This document shows positions 23,701 to 37,800 of a DNA stretch of 64,000 nucleotides, one piece after another. The DNA is taken from contig JAKNDB010000103.1 in assembly GCA_024305405.1 (NCBI GenBank), forward strand, positions 3,410,001-3,474,000, written 5' to 3'. The position numbers and the translations under genes are program-made. The notes under the pieces are model-generated. The model ran no database searches and was not told where the DNA came from. It saw only the letters and a program-made list of their open reading frames with translations. Positions within the stretch are counted from its first letter, which is position 1. The number at the start of each line of letters is the position of its first letter. The stretch is from Dirofilaria immitis. Lineage: Eukaryota; Nematoda; Chromadorea; Rhabditida; Onchocercidae.

Positions 23701-26208
23701 ATGTCGCAGAAAGAGTATTTATTTCCTATAAAATATTCCTTCCTATTAAAATTGGCAACTTTTTTGAACGAGGAAGGAGGGAAAGAAAGAGAAAGGATTC
23801 TAGAAAGGATGTTCTATTGAAAAGGAAGGTGTAGTATCATTTATTTGAACAAACTTTAAATTGATAGTTACTTTAAAGTTAGTTATTGATTACGTAATTA
23901 TGCTACTATTATCTGTTAGCCCATATCAGAATAGTAAAATATTAAGTTTTAATATTTTTTTAAGTTGCCAGTTGTTTCCCGGCGCACCAGTTCTTGATAC
24001 AGGACCAGAAACAAACGGGTGTTGGCAACAAGCATTATATCCATTACCGAAACCAATAAGCTTGCATCGAGGTAGTATCTGTACACTAAAAGTTAAAGCT
24101 ACAAGGATCAACTGCTATGTGCTCTTCGAGATATTGTTATTCCTGAAGATCCTGAAATCGTCGAAAATTCGCAACGACCATGCAGCAGTAACACTGACAA
24201 CAGCGCATCATTTAAAGGAAGCAATGCAGGACAAGAATCTAAAAATAACAAGGACGAAAGTTTTGCATTACCAACGAAAAGAACCAAACATGATGATACA
24301 ACTGCTGATATGATAATTAGTTATAAGAATTATGCATCACCGGATACTGTTATTGTTTTGCCCAATAACGATTTTGCTTTGATGAACGATAAACATTTGA
24401 TGCATTTTTTCAAGCGCAGTTTGGTTGATATCCAACGACGAAAAGGAATGTTAAATCAGGATCGGAATATTTACATCCTTGATATAACGAATTTGGGCGC
24501 ATTGTCAATAGTTTTAGTTAATGCATTTCCAGAAGTACAATTTAGTTGTTATAATAATGACGCACATAGATTGGTCCATCTTTTCTCTCCTCATTTTCAC
24601 AATTTTGGAGCATTTCCGGATAATCAAGGTTAGTTTTTTTCAATTTAAATTTATTTTATTGAGTTTTTTTATAGAGGGAAAGAATGAATCGGTCGAAAGT
24701 TTTTGATAACCGATATCATGTGAAATCTCTTATTTGTTTTTGATGTATTTGAGTTACTGTTTCAAAATAATCTACCGAATAACTGGACATTTTTTTATAT
24801 TTTCTAGTAGTTTATTTTTTTTTAGAAACATTATATTGTGTAATGAACTATCGACTTTATGTCATTACACTCTGTAGTAAAAATGATGATAGTTCTGCCG
24901 AATTTTATTATTCCTCTTTAAAGATGTTCAGTTTGGCATAGTCATTATTCCAGTCTTATTTATTTTATTGCTTATTAGTTTTCAAAAAATGATTGCACTA
25001 TTTTTGAGTTTTACTTCAGACTCTCTTTGGCAGATGGTAACACAGCTGAAAATGGTTGTCCAGTAATATCATCTAAACCACCCCGTACTTATTTCGAGGT
25101 GATTTTTTTTTGAAGAAGAATTGTATTATTTTACAGCTCATAAATTATTAGTTTTCTGTAACATTATATCTGTTCTAGGATGCGGAATGTGCGGATATAT
25201 TACTATGCTGGCCAGTTAGTTCACATGGATTTCTTATGGAAACATCGCTGAATCGTGTGCTCAGCTTTCGACTCTCTAATAAGCAAGCGCAAGTTATTCC
25301 ATCGAAGATTTCGGTTATGGGTCAAATTGTTAGTTGTCCTGATATTGTAAAGCGATCCAAACCATGTCCTTCGGCATATCAAGGAGTTGACCTCTCAGCA
25401 ATTAATGATCTCGCCATTTCATTTTACTATGACATTGAGGTATTTGGATTCTTGCTTCAAATTATTCATTTCTGTTTTTAATTTATTTCCTGGTTTTTGA
25501 AATGCGATTGTGTTAAGACTAAATACCGCTTTTGCCAATTCAAAAATCTAATTTATTTCAGCTTTCCGTTTTGAAGCATGAACTGTTTTCTAATCCGTTT
25601 GAACTTATGGCCTTCCAATTTGATAAGGTTCAACTTTTTCTATTTGTTTATATGCTTTATTTCTAGGAAATTATACTTGACGGTAGTCTTTTTGATCCAA
25701 TTTTATTATATATAAATTTGCCAGTTTCTTAAAAAATTGGATCACATCGAAAAATTTCTTAAATTAGCCTCATTCTAATAATTTTTGTATATAATCTAAT
25801 GTTCTTTGATTAATTGATGGTGTTAGTTTAGCACTCAAAATGTAAATATGCTGAACTTTTGAGTGTTAAGTAAAACTACAAATAATTTTAATTTTTCTTT
25901 TTGCTATTCTTACTATATCTGCTTTTTCTTTGCAGCCAATGCCATTAAATCAATCAGAAATGCCAGAATTTATTTGCCTTAGCGAAGTAGTATCGGAAGT
26001 AACTATAAATGCAGATGGTATAGCCGACGGCTTATTGTTCTGGTTTGATGTTGAAAGTGGTAAACAACTGTACAGTACTCATTCTTCCAATACTCTCGCT
26101 CGCTGTGCTTTATATTTATTTGATGAAAATCGTAGGGTATCGAAAAATGATCGTCTCTCCATCAAATCTTCTAATTATCATGGTAATTTAATTTTTGAGA
26201 TATCGTAA
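20725..26208 (+). CDS. PRMT9: Protein arginine N-methyltransferase 9
   Basis: Multi-exon gene starting at ATG 20725 (MRLALWEARHAAGLK). The N-terminal helical part (20725-20993, 21565-21688) corresponds to the TPR-like region of PRMT9. From 22123 the protein reads MDQWHWAMLNDVKRN, diagnostic for PRMT9 (human HWHFIMLNDTKRN), then the SAM-binding motif VLDIGTGTGLL. Further exons give DVYCCEVD (about 22630), IITETMDCGLLG, the double-E loop (22950-23000), VTVFCGRRFASDS (23215), ELEPYWCCSAAEIRGGY (23475), GCWQQALYPLPKP (24020) and the second, degenerate methyltransferase-like half (24320-26208), ending GNLIFEIS. Human PRMT9 makes symmetric dimethylarginine on SF3B2; other substrates cannot be inferred. 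Apparent one-base deletions lie at 20766-20770, 22992-22995 and about 24103. Restoring the first joins the N-terminal ATG to the rest; restoring the second recovers the expected Glu after GLLG. An acidic Ser/Asn/Lys-rich linker (24140-24300) between the two halves is not conserved. Confidence 0.92.
21077..21121. repeat. TG/TATG microsatellite in a PRMT9 intron
   Basis: A run of TATG units passing into a (TG)n tract and back to TATGTG, within the intron between PRMT9 exons 1 and 2. Confidence 0.9.
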
Positions 26209-27678
26209 TATGGAAAAATATTCTATCTCATGATAACATTCTGAATCAATGTAAACTTTACGGTTAATTGTAACTCTTTTTGAAGTATTTTCTTTCTTGA
26301 TAATAAAAGTGATTTTGTAAATATTTTCTCCCTCTTATGAATTGCATGAACAAATTTTTACATGATTATGTGATTCGAGTTCGGATACATGCTTCAATTA
26401 CCTAATTGTATTGTTATAGCGACATAACTCTCCTTGTGTTTGAAATAACTCAAAAATTAAGTGATCATGCATTTCTATGAAAATTAACGCTTACAGTAAC
26501 TCATCATCATTTCATACTAAAACATAGCTCAAATGATTGAAGCATGATATCGAAATATGATTGTTGCCTACCATGAAATCGCTATCTGAGAAAACAAACA
26601 AGTTTCATAGATTCATGATTAACATCATTAATATTGGTGATCATGTCATCAGAAATAAACGTTTTAAAAAGATTTGAAGATTAAAAGTTAATATTAGAGC
26701 TTAAAAGATTTATCTAAAAAAGCATAAATATAATTAACAAATGTAATTTTCTGAAGTAACGATATTATCGATTCCTTCTTCATAGAATGCCTCTGAGGTA
26801 TTGTGATTATTTTTTTATTTTCGCATCGAATGATCTTCCAAATTTTACATCTCTTCTTAAATTTTAGCATAATTAAAAAAATCCACAAGAATTCTCAAAA
26901 TGCTTGTAATATAGTATCATCTTTTTGAGTTGAGTTAAACAGATAATTTGATATTTTAATATTAAGAGAAATTAATAATAAATACTATCTTACTGTAAAA
27001 TGAAAAAAAAGTTAGATTTTGAAAACAATAAACAATTAGTATTTTAATTTATCGATAAATAAGTTTTGTTGTGAATGTTGAAGAAGAATGCTGAGATAAA
27101 TTATCAGGAATGTGACGGAAGTGATAATCGATATTATTACTTCAATATCGTTGATATGCTTTACTCAAATCTTTATTTTCATTTATTTTTGAATTAATTG
27201 ATAATCAACTGATAACCCATACTGATCTGATTAATTTTACCCATCTAATAATATTTTAGATTGTTAAGACAAAAAATGGTAGAGTGTAGTACTGCAGTAA
27301 TAATTTTTATTCATTTATGAAATTGTTAACAAAATTAGCGAGATAATTGATAAAGAATATTGTAATGTAATAGTAGAGAAATCATTAGCTCTGATTTTTG
27401 CTAATATTGGCTATCAAAAAGCAATCAATATTTGTTCGATCACCGATAAAATCATTAACAATATAATCAAATCAATAATCAATGTAATATATTTGAAATT
27501 TTGCAAACTTCCCTAATTATACTACAACTGATAAATATATTATCATTGTATACATTATGATAAATAATTAGATAGATATTTGTTTGTGATAACAAAATAT
27601 AGTTTAAATTTTAAAATTTCACTCTTTTTTTTTGAATTTAAAATTTTCAATTCTTCAACATATTTTTATCTTCTCCGA
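26209..27678. other. Convergent intergenic region
   Basis: Lies between the 3' ends of PRMT9 (+) and the LAPTM-like gene (-). It holds the likely 3' UTRs of both (an AATAAA-containing stretch near 26300). Nothing else is recognisable; composition is strongly A/T. Confidence 0.5.
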
Positions 27679-30600
27679 TTATAATAGAAATAATTTGCGA
27701 TGATTGATCGTTGTTTTTTGATGTCTTAAATATCGTTTGAAATTGATCAAAACATTTAATTGCCATAAATTGAATAATGCAAAAGTTGTTGTTAAAATAA
27801 TTATCAGTGTACAGAGCGCAAAATATGATATTGTTTTCGTCGTATGAAGTGCTGCAAAAAAAAGCCGCAAAAAAAGTTGTAAAATATAAGTTTATCACTC
27901 TAATTTATAGATATATTTACAATTCGTCATAATTTGTTGATGAATTATTGTTACAAAATAAGTATGACTTGTTTAGAACTATTCTTAATTTTACATGTTC
28001 TGATAGAGTAATTGAATTTTTCATCATTTCATCTAATTTATATATCACTTTTATAAATGTTAAATGATAAGAAAATTTTCCTCCGATTGTTAAATTAAAT
28101 CTTCGAAAGGAGGAGGAATGATAATAAATGATCTACTATATTTTCTTCTTTCCATCATTGAGTTAAAATTAAATCTTGAATAAATTTGCTAAAATTGAAG
28201 GAATTGCTTTATTTAATACTGTTTACTATTCTTACACTAAAATCATTAAATATTAGGATTATCTGTTTCGCTCTAATCAATTTATTTTTCTCGTTTAATT
28301 TCAAATTTTAAAATATAAAGAAAAAAATTTTGATATGATCAGATTTTTCTAAAAAATATTATCAATTAATGATTATTACATTCTGTTAGATATGGAAAAT
28401 ATTGTTTTTTTCTATTTTAATTCATTAATTCATAAAAACTCAAATTATTAAATATTTGAAGAATAAGAAGCCAAAGAAAAATATCAACAACCGACAAATA
28501 TTTTTGGATGAGCATTTAAGACTAAGGCTATAATCCAACGATCTAGTAATTAATAATAATAATAAAACTTATGCTTTAATTATTTAATAACTCATCATAT
28601 CTATATTTTCATATGATGGAATAAGTTTGAATTTGTAAAATATCGAAACTTAATTGCATAATCATTCTCATTCAAATATTTCAAAAAATTATTCAGAAAA
28701 AAAAAGTTGTAATTAAAAAAGGAAAAAAACTTACTATCAAATGTCCAATTTAATATCATAATGATATAATTTGGTTTAAAAATGAAATAATATAGAAAAA
28801 TGAAATCGAAATATACCGTAAGAATTACATGAAACCACTGTAAATTTGTATGATAAATTAAAATTAATTATTCCATACATTAAATTATATTTATTCGATA
28901 TATTTATTTTTTATCAGAAAAATTCGAAAAACGAAAAATTTTATTTCATTAAAAATTTTGATAAAAATTTCTTATCCACACTTTTATCATCATGATAATT
29001 GTTACTATTTATTTGATGCAAAATAATAATAATGCAAATTTACGATATTCTGGAAATTGATTTGATAACATAACTGCTTATCGGATATACATAGAAATAT
29101 ATGCATACATATATATGGATAGATATATATAATCAATTGTATCAAACTTTCAGAAAAATACTCATCGAATCATTTGTGAAACTATCCCAGTTTGATTATT
29201 CTTCTATTAATTCAATCTGATTATCAATTTTTATTATGAAATTAGTAATTTCAATTTATGATATTGATAAATGAAATAATTCTAAACTTTTAAACAGAAC
29301 TATATTTTGACGATGAAATAAATTATGCCTTGATGTTGTTGTTATAGTAATAAATGTGATAATTTTATTTACGGAACAAATAGATTTGCATACATTTGAA
29401 GTTTGCATTATATTAATTATGATTAATGAACTTGTTAATATAATTTAAAAATAATTTCTTATATTTAGTATTATAATTAACTGTATTATTAATTATAATT
29501 GTTACCACGCTTCATTGATTACATACATCAAATTATCATCAGTTAGTTATAATTCGAATGATACATAATTGCCGTTAATATAAATTAGTCCGAATGAATA
29601 TCAAATTAATTTATAATTTGAAGTTTAATTATCTTTGGATTGTTAGAATAATGAAACATATCTTGATTAGAGAGCAAAATATATGAGAAAAATAAGAATT
29701 TAACGATAAATTATCTATCTGTCAACTATCATTACTTTCATTATCGTTGTTTTATCGATGTAATTTCACATTTGAAAATTTAATTTTAATTTATTGAAAA
29801 CGAATAAATAAGAAAATTAAAAATTTTAAAATTGAATAAACTAAGAAATTTGCATAAATTCTCATTGATGATTTTTAATCTTAATTATTTGCTTGAATTT
29901 TTTTCTCTTCTTTCCTCAAAAAGTTTTAAACTTTTTCTATGATTTTTCTTCAATTTTTCAAAATATATAAAAAATTTTCTAAAAATGATAAAAATTATTA
30001 TTTTTATCATTTTTATCATATTCGAATCAAATAAATTGTAAAACAAATAAGCGAACAATCAAGCAAAATGGAAAAAAGATTAATAAACAAATAAACAGAT
30101 AAGATCAATGAAAAAGGAATATAGTTGAACAAAATTATATTATCTATGTAATTTTGATTTATGATTGTTTTACTGATATTATTGTTAGGAAATTACTTTT
30201 AAAAATATTCTTTAAATTATCATTTCTGATATTCTTAATTATGATTTTTGATAAGTTAAATCAAATAAAATATTAACTCACTGAAATACCGATAATAGGC
30301 CAAAGGTAAGAATGTTTTCGTCGTAATACACCATAAAGCGTTGTTGTTATCACTGTTATCGGAACTATTATAGCTAATATAGCTGGCCGAAAACACATGA
30401 TAATATATATCGATATAGCTAACGTAAATATCAATCCGATTATTATGATCAATTTAACGCTATTCTATAAATAATATTTTTTCATAAATTAAATGAAAAA
30501 TCATTTTAAAATATATTTGATTGGATTATAACAATGTTATCATTACTGATATAACGATATGTATGCATATAATCAATTATCACTATTGTTATAATGATAT

Positions 30601-31112
30601 GTATACAACGAAATAATCATTACTGTTATAATGATATGTAATAATCATTATTGATATAATGTTATAATGATATTGCTAAATTAGATTATAGTGTAAGGTA
30701 ATATATTTAATCAAATCAAATATTTTGCGATATGTCTATGGCTAATATATAAATGACTATCAGAAATTTGAATCAAATATATATCTGATAATAAGTCTTT
30801 TTTTTTTTATCAAAACTGATAAACGAAGGATGAAAAGCAAAAATTACTAAACACTATAAGCCATTTTCATGTTATCATGAATCCAATTGATAATTTTGTT
30901 ATCAGTAAATTATACAATTTACATTTCATTTAATGCAAAATAAAATAATATCATTAATTTATTAAGGAAGAAAACTTTTTAAAAAAATCACGAAATAAAG
31001 AAGAAAAACTTACAAGCAAAGTAAAACACCAAATGATAGTATTTAGGCTAATCATACTATCATTGCTGATAATATCATTGATTGATTTCTTGGATTGTAT
31101 TTGCTTTTCCAT
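27679..31112 (-). CDS. Four-pass membrane protein, LAPTM-like layout, 185 aa
   Basis: Four small exons on the minus strand join in phase: 31014-31112 (99 nt), 30282-30464 (183 nt), 28735-28837 (103 nt) and 27679-27851 (173 nt), total 558 nt including the stop. All donors (GTAAGT, GTGAGT, GTAAGT) and acceptors (TTTATAG, TTTACAG, TTTGCAG) fit consensus. The product starts MEKQIQSKKSINDIISND and has four hydrophobic stretches at about residues 36-56, 58-76, 89-115 and 136-158. A conserved-looking YGVLRRKHSYLWPIIG follows helix 2, as in LAPTM4/5 and related small nematode four-helix proteins (human LAPTM4 has YGAYKQRAAWIIPFF at the same place). The tail is short, basic and polar. LAPTM proteins reside in endosome/lysosome membranes; whether this one does is inference. 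A TTTCAG about 50 bases before the ATG would serve as a trans-splice acceptor. Introns are 0.5, 1.4 and 0.9 kb of AT-rich DNA. Confidence 0.72.
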
Positions 31113-34100
31113 TCTTAATTTAATATTATTCAACTTTTCAAACTTGCAAGAATTAGATCATGCTGAAATAGGGAAAGCAATGTAATAATAATAATAATAA
31201 TCATAATTAATCGATATTTTTTGGATGATATTTCATCCAAAAATAATTATTTAATTATAATACCAAATGAAAAAGAAAAAATTATTATTCAATAATTTCT
31301 TTCAATTGAATATAACAATATTTTTTATTAAAAATTGATTAAATTTTAGGAACAATTAATAAATTATAAAAATTTTAATAAATAAAATTATGATCAGAGA
31401 GGAAATATAAATTATCTTTCCTTTTTTTTTTTAAAGTGGAATTTTTGAAAAATTTTAAATTTAAACTGATTAGATTCATTGATATTCTGCTATATTAAAT
31501 GTTAAAATATTATATTTTTAATTTTATCAGTGATTTTTTTATCCGGAACACGGATCTATTCATGATAACTTCAGTTTTCCAGCTTCTCATAAAAGTAATT
31601 GCTAAATATTAATCATATATTTTAGATTAATTATAATTTTTCGATGCATTTCATAATCATCCAATAATTTTGCTAACACAATTTTCCATCTTTATATTTT
31701 TATGATAAATTATTTCAATATAATAATTTTCCATTCAAATAACTATGTGTTATCAATTATGATTAAAACAGGATTGTAGATAACGAGTATATAAAATATA
31801 TCAATGGGAAGACAATAGTTATATCATTTTGAAATTATTATTCAAATAATAATATCTAACAGAATATAACTCTTTAAAAATATTTACTAAATAGAAATCA
31901 CATAATCAAGAATCGACCGGAATTTTTAGATTTCAAATTTTTCTGTTAAAAATATTAAAAACTATCAGCATATTACTTTACTTATCGATTGATTTGATCA
32001 TTTTGCAAACAAAAATAATAAGTTGTAAGTTTACTAAAATGACATTTTTAGAAATTGAAATTATTCGATCTCATAAAAAAACTATTGATAAGAATGGGAT
32101 AAAATTAAGTTCTAATTTTTTGAAAGATTTTTTCCAAGTATAAATATAATACAACGTATTATCATCGTAGTTGTAAAAGGAGCATAAAGAATGGATTCAC
32201 AAAAGGAATCCTGAATCCACTAAAAGGAATCATGGATTTATGAAAAGGAATAGTATATTCACAAAAAGGAATCGTGAATTTACTAAAAGTAATCATGAAT
32301 TCACTAAAAGGAGTCGTGGATTCATAAAAAGTTCGTTAAACAATTGTTTTATGTAAAACAGGTTGTGGTTCGTAGATTGTAGGAAACCGGTTACATTAAT
32401 AAGAATGGAAATTTTGTTGTTATGAAAATGATAATGATGAAAAATATGATAAGAAGTGATTTCATTGAAAGGAAATGAAAGGGAAAATTTTAGATGTTGC
32501 AATTATTATCACTGACATTATCATTTGTGATTTGTTTTAAAAAAAATTTTACAATACTATTCATACTGTGCATTATGTCATATCAAGAGCAGATTTGCAA
32601 GAAGAAACTATTGATTGTTAAAAATTAAGAATCAAATTTCAGAGATATAAGAAAGTTAGAACGGATAAGACTTGAATTTCTTATCAGAAAAGATAAGAGA
32701 TTTTGAACAAGTTTCAAAATTCTGATAGCAAATTATAACATAGGAAAGAATTAAATAAAAAGATATGAATTATCAGAAAATGAATTAATCATTGATTAAA
32801 CAAAGGGAAGAATTTTACTAACAAAAAAAGGGTGATAGAAATAGAATTTAATATCAAAATTAGATTATGTAGTGAATGGAAAATGATAAAAAGCAAGGAA
32901 GAAGAGATAAATTCAAAATATTAAGACAGGATGATAAAAGAAGAGAAAAAGGAAAAGTGATAAAATAATTCTCGAAGAAAAAGAAACTTAATGACGATAT
33001 AAAATATTATTAAATGTATCAACATCATGAAGTTGTTGTTATTAATTTTGATATTTACAAAAATTTAAATTAAATCAACGATTTTTTTATTTTATTAGAA
33101 TTCTAGCAAATTTCTCCATTTACTACTGATCGATTATCGAAATCAGATCATCTCATATACTCTCATATTTTCTAATTTAATTAAATAATGAATCTTTTTC
33201 TGGAATTATTATTCAATTTCTAGCGCTTTTTTTTCCAAGAATAATTTCAGGAAAATTAATTGAAGGAAAAAAATTTTTCATCGACATTAAATGCATCCAA
33301 GTAAGTAAACTTTTAATTTATCTTTCAGTTTTCAGTTTTGATAAATTAAAAAACTTTTTAAAATTTACTTTTCAATTTTGTAATTTTGGTGATAAAATTT
33401 TACGCATAAGAAATTTCTCACTACTACAGTGATATCCTAAAACTAGAAATTTAAGAACCGAAAAACGAAACACAAATTTAAATCTAAGCAAAATGTATAA
33501 AAAAGTTGAATTGTAGTCAATTGCATTTGAAAAACTTATCCCAGGCGGAAATAGACATCTATTTTTCTCGCCAAACTTATCATTATTTTTTTTAAGCGTA
33601 TCATTTCTGTGAGTGATAATGAACAATTGTAATAAAATGAGTGGAATAAATATAAGTTCTTTAAAATCTGAAGAAAAAGCTTAAAGATAAGTTTTTTTAC
33701 TGAATATCTCGGAATGAAATTGGAAAACTAGTTAGTTCACTGATAAATTTCTTTTCATATATAATTTTCTAGTATGATGTCAGATATTTCAAAAAAACTA
33801 AAATTAAAAATTTTAAATAATAAAATGGAATATATAAATGATCGTAGTCGATAATTACAAATCATAATCATTATTACCCCAAGATTGTCTCGATAAAATT
33901 AGCATTTTCTATATTATACGATTTCCATTATATGAAAAAATCAAATCATCGCTCAATAACACTTGGCTAATATAATTGGAATCAATATTTCTCAATGTCA
34001 AAAACGATGAAAATCTTTCTTCCAAAACATTTAAATAACATCCCCTTAAAATACTAAAATTATCGCAAATTTCAAATGCAACAGACGTATAGTACGGCCT

Positions 34101-34835
34101 TATCGAACAAAAATTCCGGAAATCATTTCATATTTTTTGGCCGGACTGTGCTAACAAAAATTGTTAACCTACTCTGCCGTATAATGACGAGAATGATACG
34201 CATAGAATGTTTGTTCATTTGTTTATTTTGAAAATAAACAAATCATATGAAACCACTAGTCTATTTAAAAATTTTATTACTTTTATATGACGAATTATTT
34301 AAATAAAACAAACGACATCTTCAATCATAAAAAATGAGTGAATTCAAAACAATGATTCCCATATGAAAAGTTTAAATAAGGATAAATTGAAGGACGTAAT
34401 TTTGCAATAATTTGAAACAATAGAAAATGAAACAACAAATTTTTCTCACAATTATAATCAATCATAAAAATAAGCGCTATGTAATTTTTATATCAAATAG
34501 ATTGTTCACATCAAAAAATATCAATTATATCATTGACAGATCACTATCATTAATTTTCAGTCGCCATCTTAAATTATTATTTTCGTAAAAAGTGACATTG
34601 AATTTTACACTTCAGAGGAATTTTGCACTCTGCATTTCAAAAGTTGAAGATTTTAGATGTTTCCAGAAATGTTAGATTTTCAAAATGCTATAACATCAAA
34701 ACCAATCAAAAATTTAAGATGCAAAATGCAACAAAATTTATGTCGAGATCATCTGACTTCAAGAAACAGAAACCGAAACCAAATATTTGGCAACAAAAGA
34801 ACTGATGATATCAAAGAAAAAAATATTAAGAGAAC
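31113..34835. other. AT-rich intergenic region with a degenerate short repeat
   Basis: Lies between the LAPTM-like gene and the 3' end of SF3B3. It contains the repeat at 32174-32331 and, near 31183-31200, a short AAT microsatellite. Open frames near 33372-33626 and 34623-34848 show no domain and no splice context that I could support. Confidence 0.5.
32174..32331. repeat. Degenerate tandem repeat, about 7 x 22-23 bp
   Basis: Successive imperfect copies of a unit of the form AAAAGGAATCGTGAATTCAC run head to tail. Copies differ by substitutions (AATCCTGAA, AATCATGGA, AATAGTATA, AATCGTGAA) and single-base length changes. Non-coding. Confidence 0.85.
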
Positions 34836-37800
34836 TCAAAAGGCATAACGAGTTCGAATATCTTCCAGCTTCTTGTGAATCTGAAAAACAATAAAATTTT
34901 GAAAACAGTTAAGTAAATTTGCCATAAAAATCAAAATCTATTTAATACTTTTTTTTATTTTGGTTTAAAAAGTGAATTATTTAAAAATACCTAAGATAAA
35001 TTTTTTTTTCAGATTTGGAAGTTAATTCAAAATTTATTTTATTTATATCTCTTGTATTTTTAAAATAAATCTTACGTATTTCGATCAAAAATTAATCAAA
35101 TAATTCTTTATTCGCCTTTTTATAATTAATTTGCAATAAGCATGAAATGATTGAATTCAATTAATTTATCGTAAAACAACAGCAATATTCAAATTACATT
35201 CAATTAAATTGCTCGTTTAATTTAGCAAGACGTAAATAACTAATCAAGTGATTATGATTATATACATATAAATATGTCATTGTTTTAATCATAACAGCAA
35301 ATCTCTAAATTTCTTTCCACACAGTTCTCAGCTAAGTGACATCATCAAACAACTTTTGTTGTCATAACTTCGAGATGAAAAAAAAGGTAACCAATATAAT
35401 AACCTCAGTTGGCTTCCTTCCCAGTTCTTCACCAATTGATTTTTGCTTATCTAATGGCATCAGCGAGTATTGTTCACAGAGATCACCATCGATAATTGAC
35501 TGAAATTTAGATGCATTATATATGCAACAATTGTTCAAATACAGAATACTTCAAACGAATATAACGCTAAAACAACTATATTGTTGAATTTTCGATCCTT
35601 AATTATTAAAAAAAAATTACTTTGACAGGAAAATAATAGGAACGATATGCAAGATGATCACGACCACAAAGCGGCGGATATTCCACTCTCATATGCATTT
35701 CGAGATTTTGGAAAAATTCAAATTCCTATAAAAACCAGAAAATACAATAGGTGATCGTGTTTCTAAATACAATAGGTGATCGTGCTTCTATTGAAAATTT
35801 GAAAGTGTTTCAAAAGTAAATGAAAATAAATTTTCAATTAAAAACTTCAAATAGTGTGAAAAAAAAACAGCTATTAAATGAGTAACTATACTACCAACTG
35901 ATTAGAAAATTAGTGAGAAAATAAGAGATCAAACAAACTGAGTTACGAATAAAATAAAAAGATAAACAAACAAACCCACAAAATTAATATGCTAAAGTCC
36001 TATAACTTACATCCCTCGACATAAATGGCACTAAAATTCCAATAATTCCTGAGATCGTCGTATATGATAGGCAGTCGTTGGCACCCGGTACTAGTGATGT
36101 CTTCTGCATTGATGTTATTGCATCGCCAATATAAAGATGAGCTATTGCTTCTAACTACAAAATAAATATTCAGAAAAATTTCAAATCCCTACTCCGTTAC
36201 TCATTTATTCACTTAATATAATTTATTTACTAATTAAATCATATTTTTGAAACTTATTTAATCAGTTATTACATTTGCAGCAATATATAAAAATGGATTA
36301 AAAGTGACAAAATCCACAGTTCTTCTAGTAGGGGATAATATTAGCAATTCGTTGAGATAAACAAATGTTAAAATTCTATTCCACTATCATTATAATTTAT
36401 ATAGCGCCAATAGAAAAAATAGATATATGGGTATATCAAATAAGTGACTGAATAATTTAAAAATTTGTGAGTAAACAAACAAGTAATACGCAATTTTTGA
36501 AAGTATAGGCAACAAGAAAGGAAGAGTAAATGTTAAACCTTATATATATTATTTAAAATTAATGCTAAATATGATATAAAATTTTATTTAGAAACAAAAT
36601 ATTTTAATGAAAAACGGGAAACAAAAAAGTTTACTTTTTGTGAAGCTCCATTCAAATTTCCTCGATCCCATAATGCACGCACACCTGTCGGATCTTCTTG
36701 TACTTCTTCGGTCACACCTTTCGGTAGTCGCAGCTAAAATATCAAAATTCAAGAATTTGAAATTTTCAAATTAAAACTAAAAACTGAAATGCTATTAAAG
36801 AGGAATTGAGATCAAATAAAATTAAAGAGAAATCGACGACAATAAGACAGTAATTTGGAAAAAGACAAACACTTTTGAACCTCAGTTCTGTATTCTCTAA
36901 TAATACCTTAAAGTTCTGGAAGCAAAGTATGTTATCAATCCAAATATTTTAGAAAGCAATTGTTACCTAGCTTATTTAATAGCATGTAAAATAATCCCTT
37001 AAAAATCACTATTATTTTATGATACTTTAGTATTTCGCATTTAATTGAATTTTAAGATAAAATTTCGATATTAACTGCTATGATTTTCTATTAAATTCCG
37101 ATATTAATTTCATGACTGTTCATTGGAAATTTTATTTTCCTTCAAATTTGTTATATTTCCTTGCTAATTTCACATTCTATTTATATCAAACTGCTGACAA
37201 AATAAAACTGCAATAAAGATACATTTACTCATTAAGAATTAAATTATGTAATTTGAAAGGAATAATAAACAATCAACGGATCAAATATATTATTATATAG
37301 CGTTTATACAAATGCTACAATGAATAATATCCAATCAAGCAATTATAATTAATTTTAGTATAATTTCTTCCCAATCTATTTAATAAAATTTGCAAAAGAT
37401 TATGCGATTTTTCTGTAATTAATAGAAATTTGCAATTGTGAATTTAATTAACTTAATTCTTTAATGACGCAGTATCAAGGTGTTTATATGTATCATATAA
37501 TTTATAGAAAAGTCATTACTGAATGATACAAATAAGTGAAACAATCCATTCGAATATGCTTCTCGAAATATATCTTCGTTGAATTCTACTCTTCAATTAT
37601 TTTTTATTCTTATTATCAAGATGCTCTCACTTTCATCGTAAGTATCAAATTTATTGCATTTTTTTTGCAACTAATCACTGATATTTGCTCGTAGTTATAT
37701 ATTTTGTCTGGCACTTTATTTCACTGGTGAGTTTATTAATAACCATTTATTATTTAATTATTTCAATATTAATGTACTGTTTTGTTTGATATTTTTTTCT

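Noticed and set aside
33372..33626. 84-codon minus-strand frame
   Set aside because: No recognisable motif and no neighbouring exons in phase; probably chance.
34085..34205. GC-richer patch with TATTTTTTGGCCGG, considered as an SL or U snRNA with an Sm-like site
   Set aside because: No SL leader, no 3' stem and no U-rich snRNA landmarks could be recognised around it.
34623..34848. Two overlapping plus-strand frames of about 60 codons
   Set aside because: They overlap the antisense of the last SF3B3 exon and its 3' UTR and show no homology.
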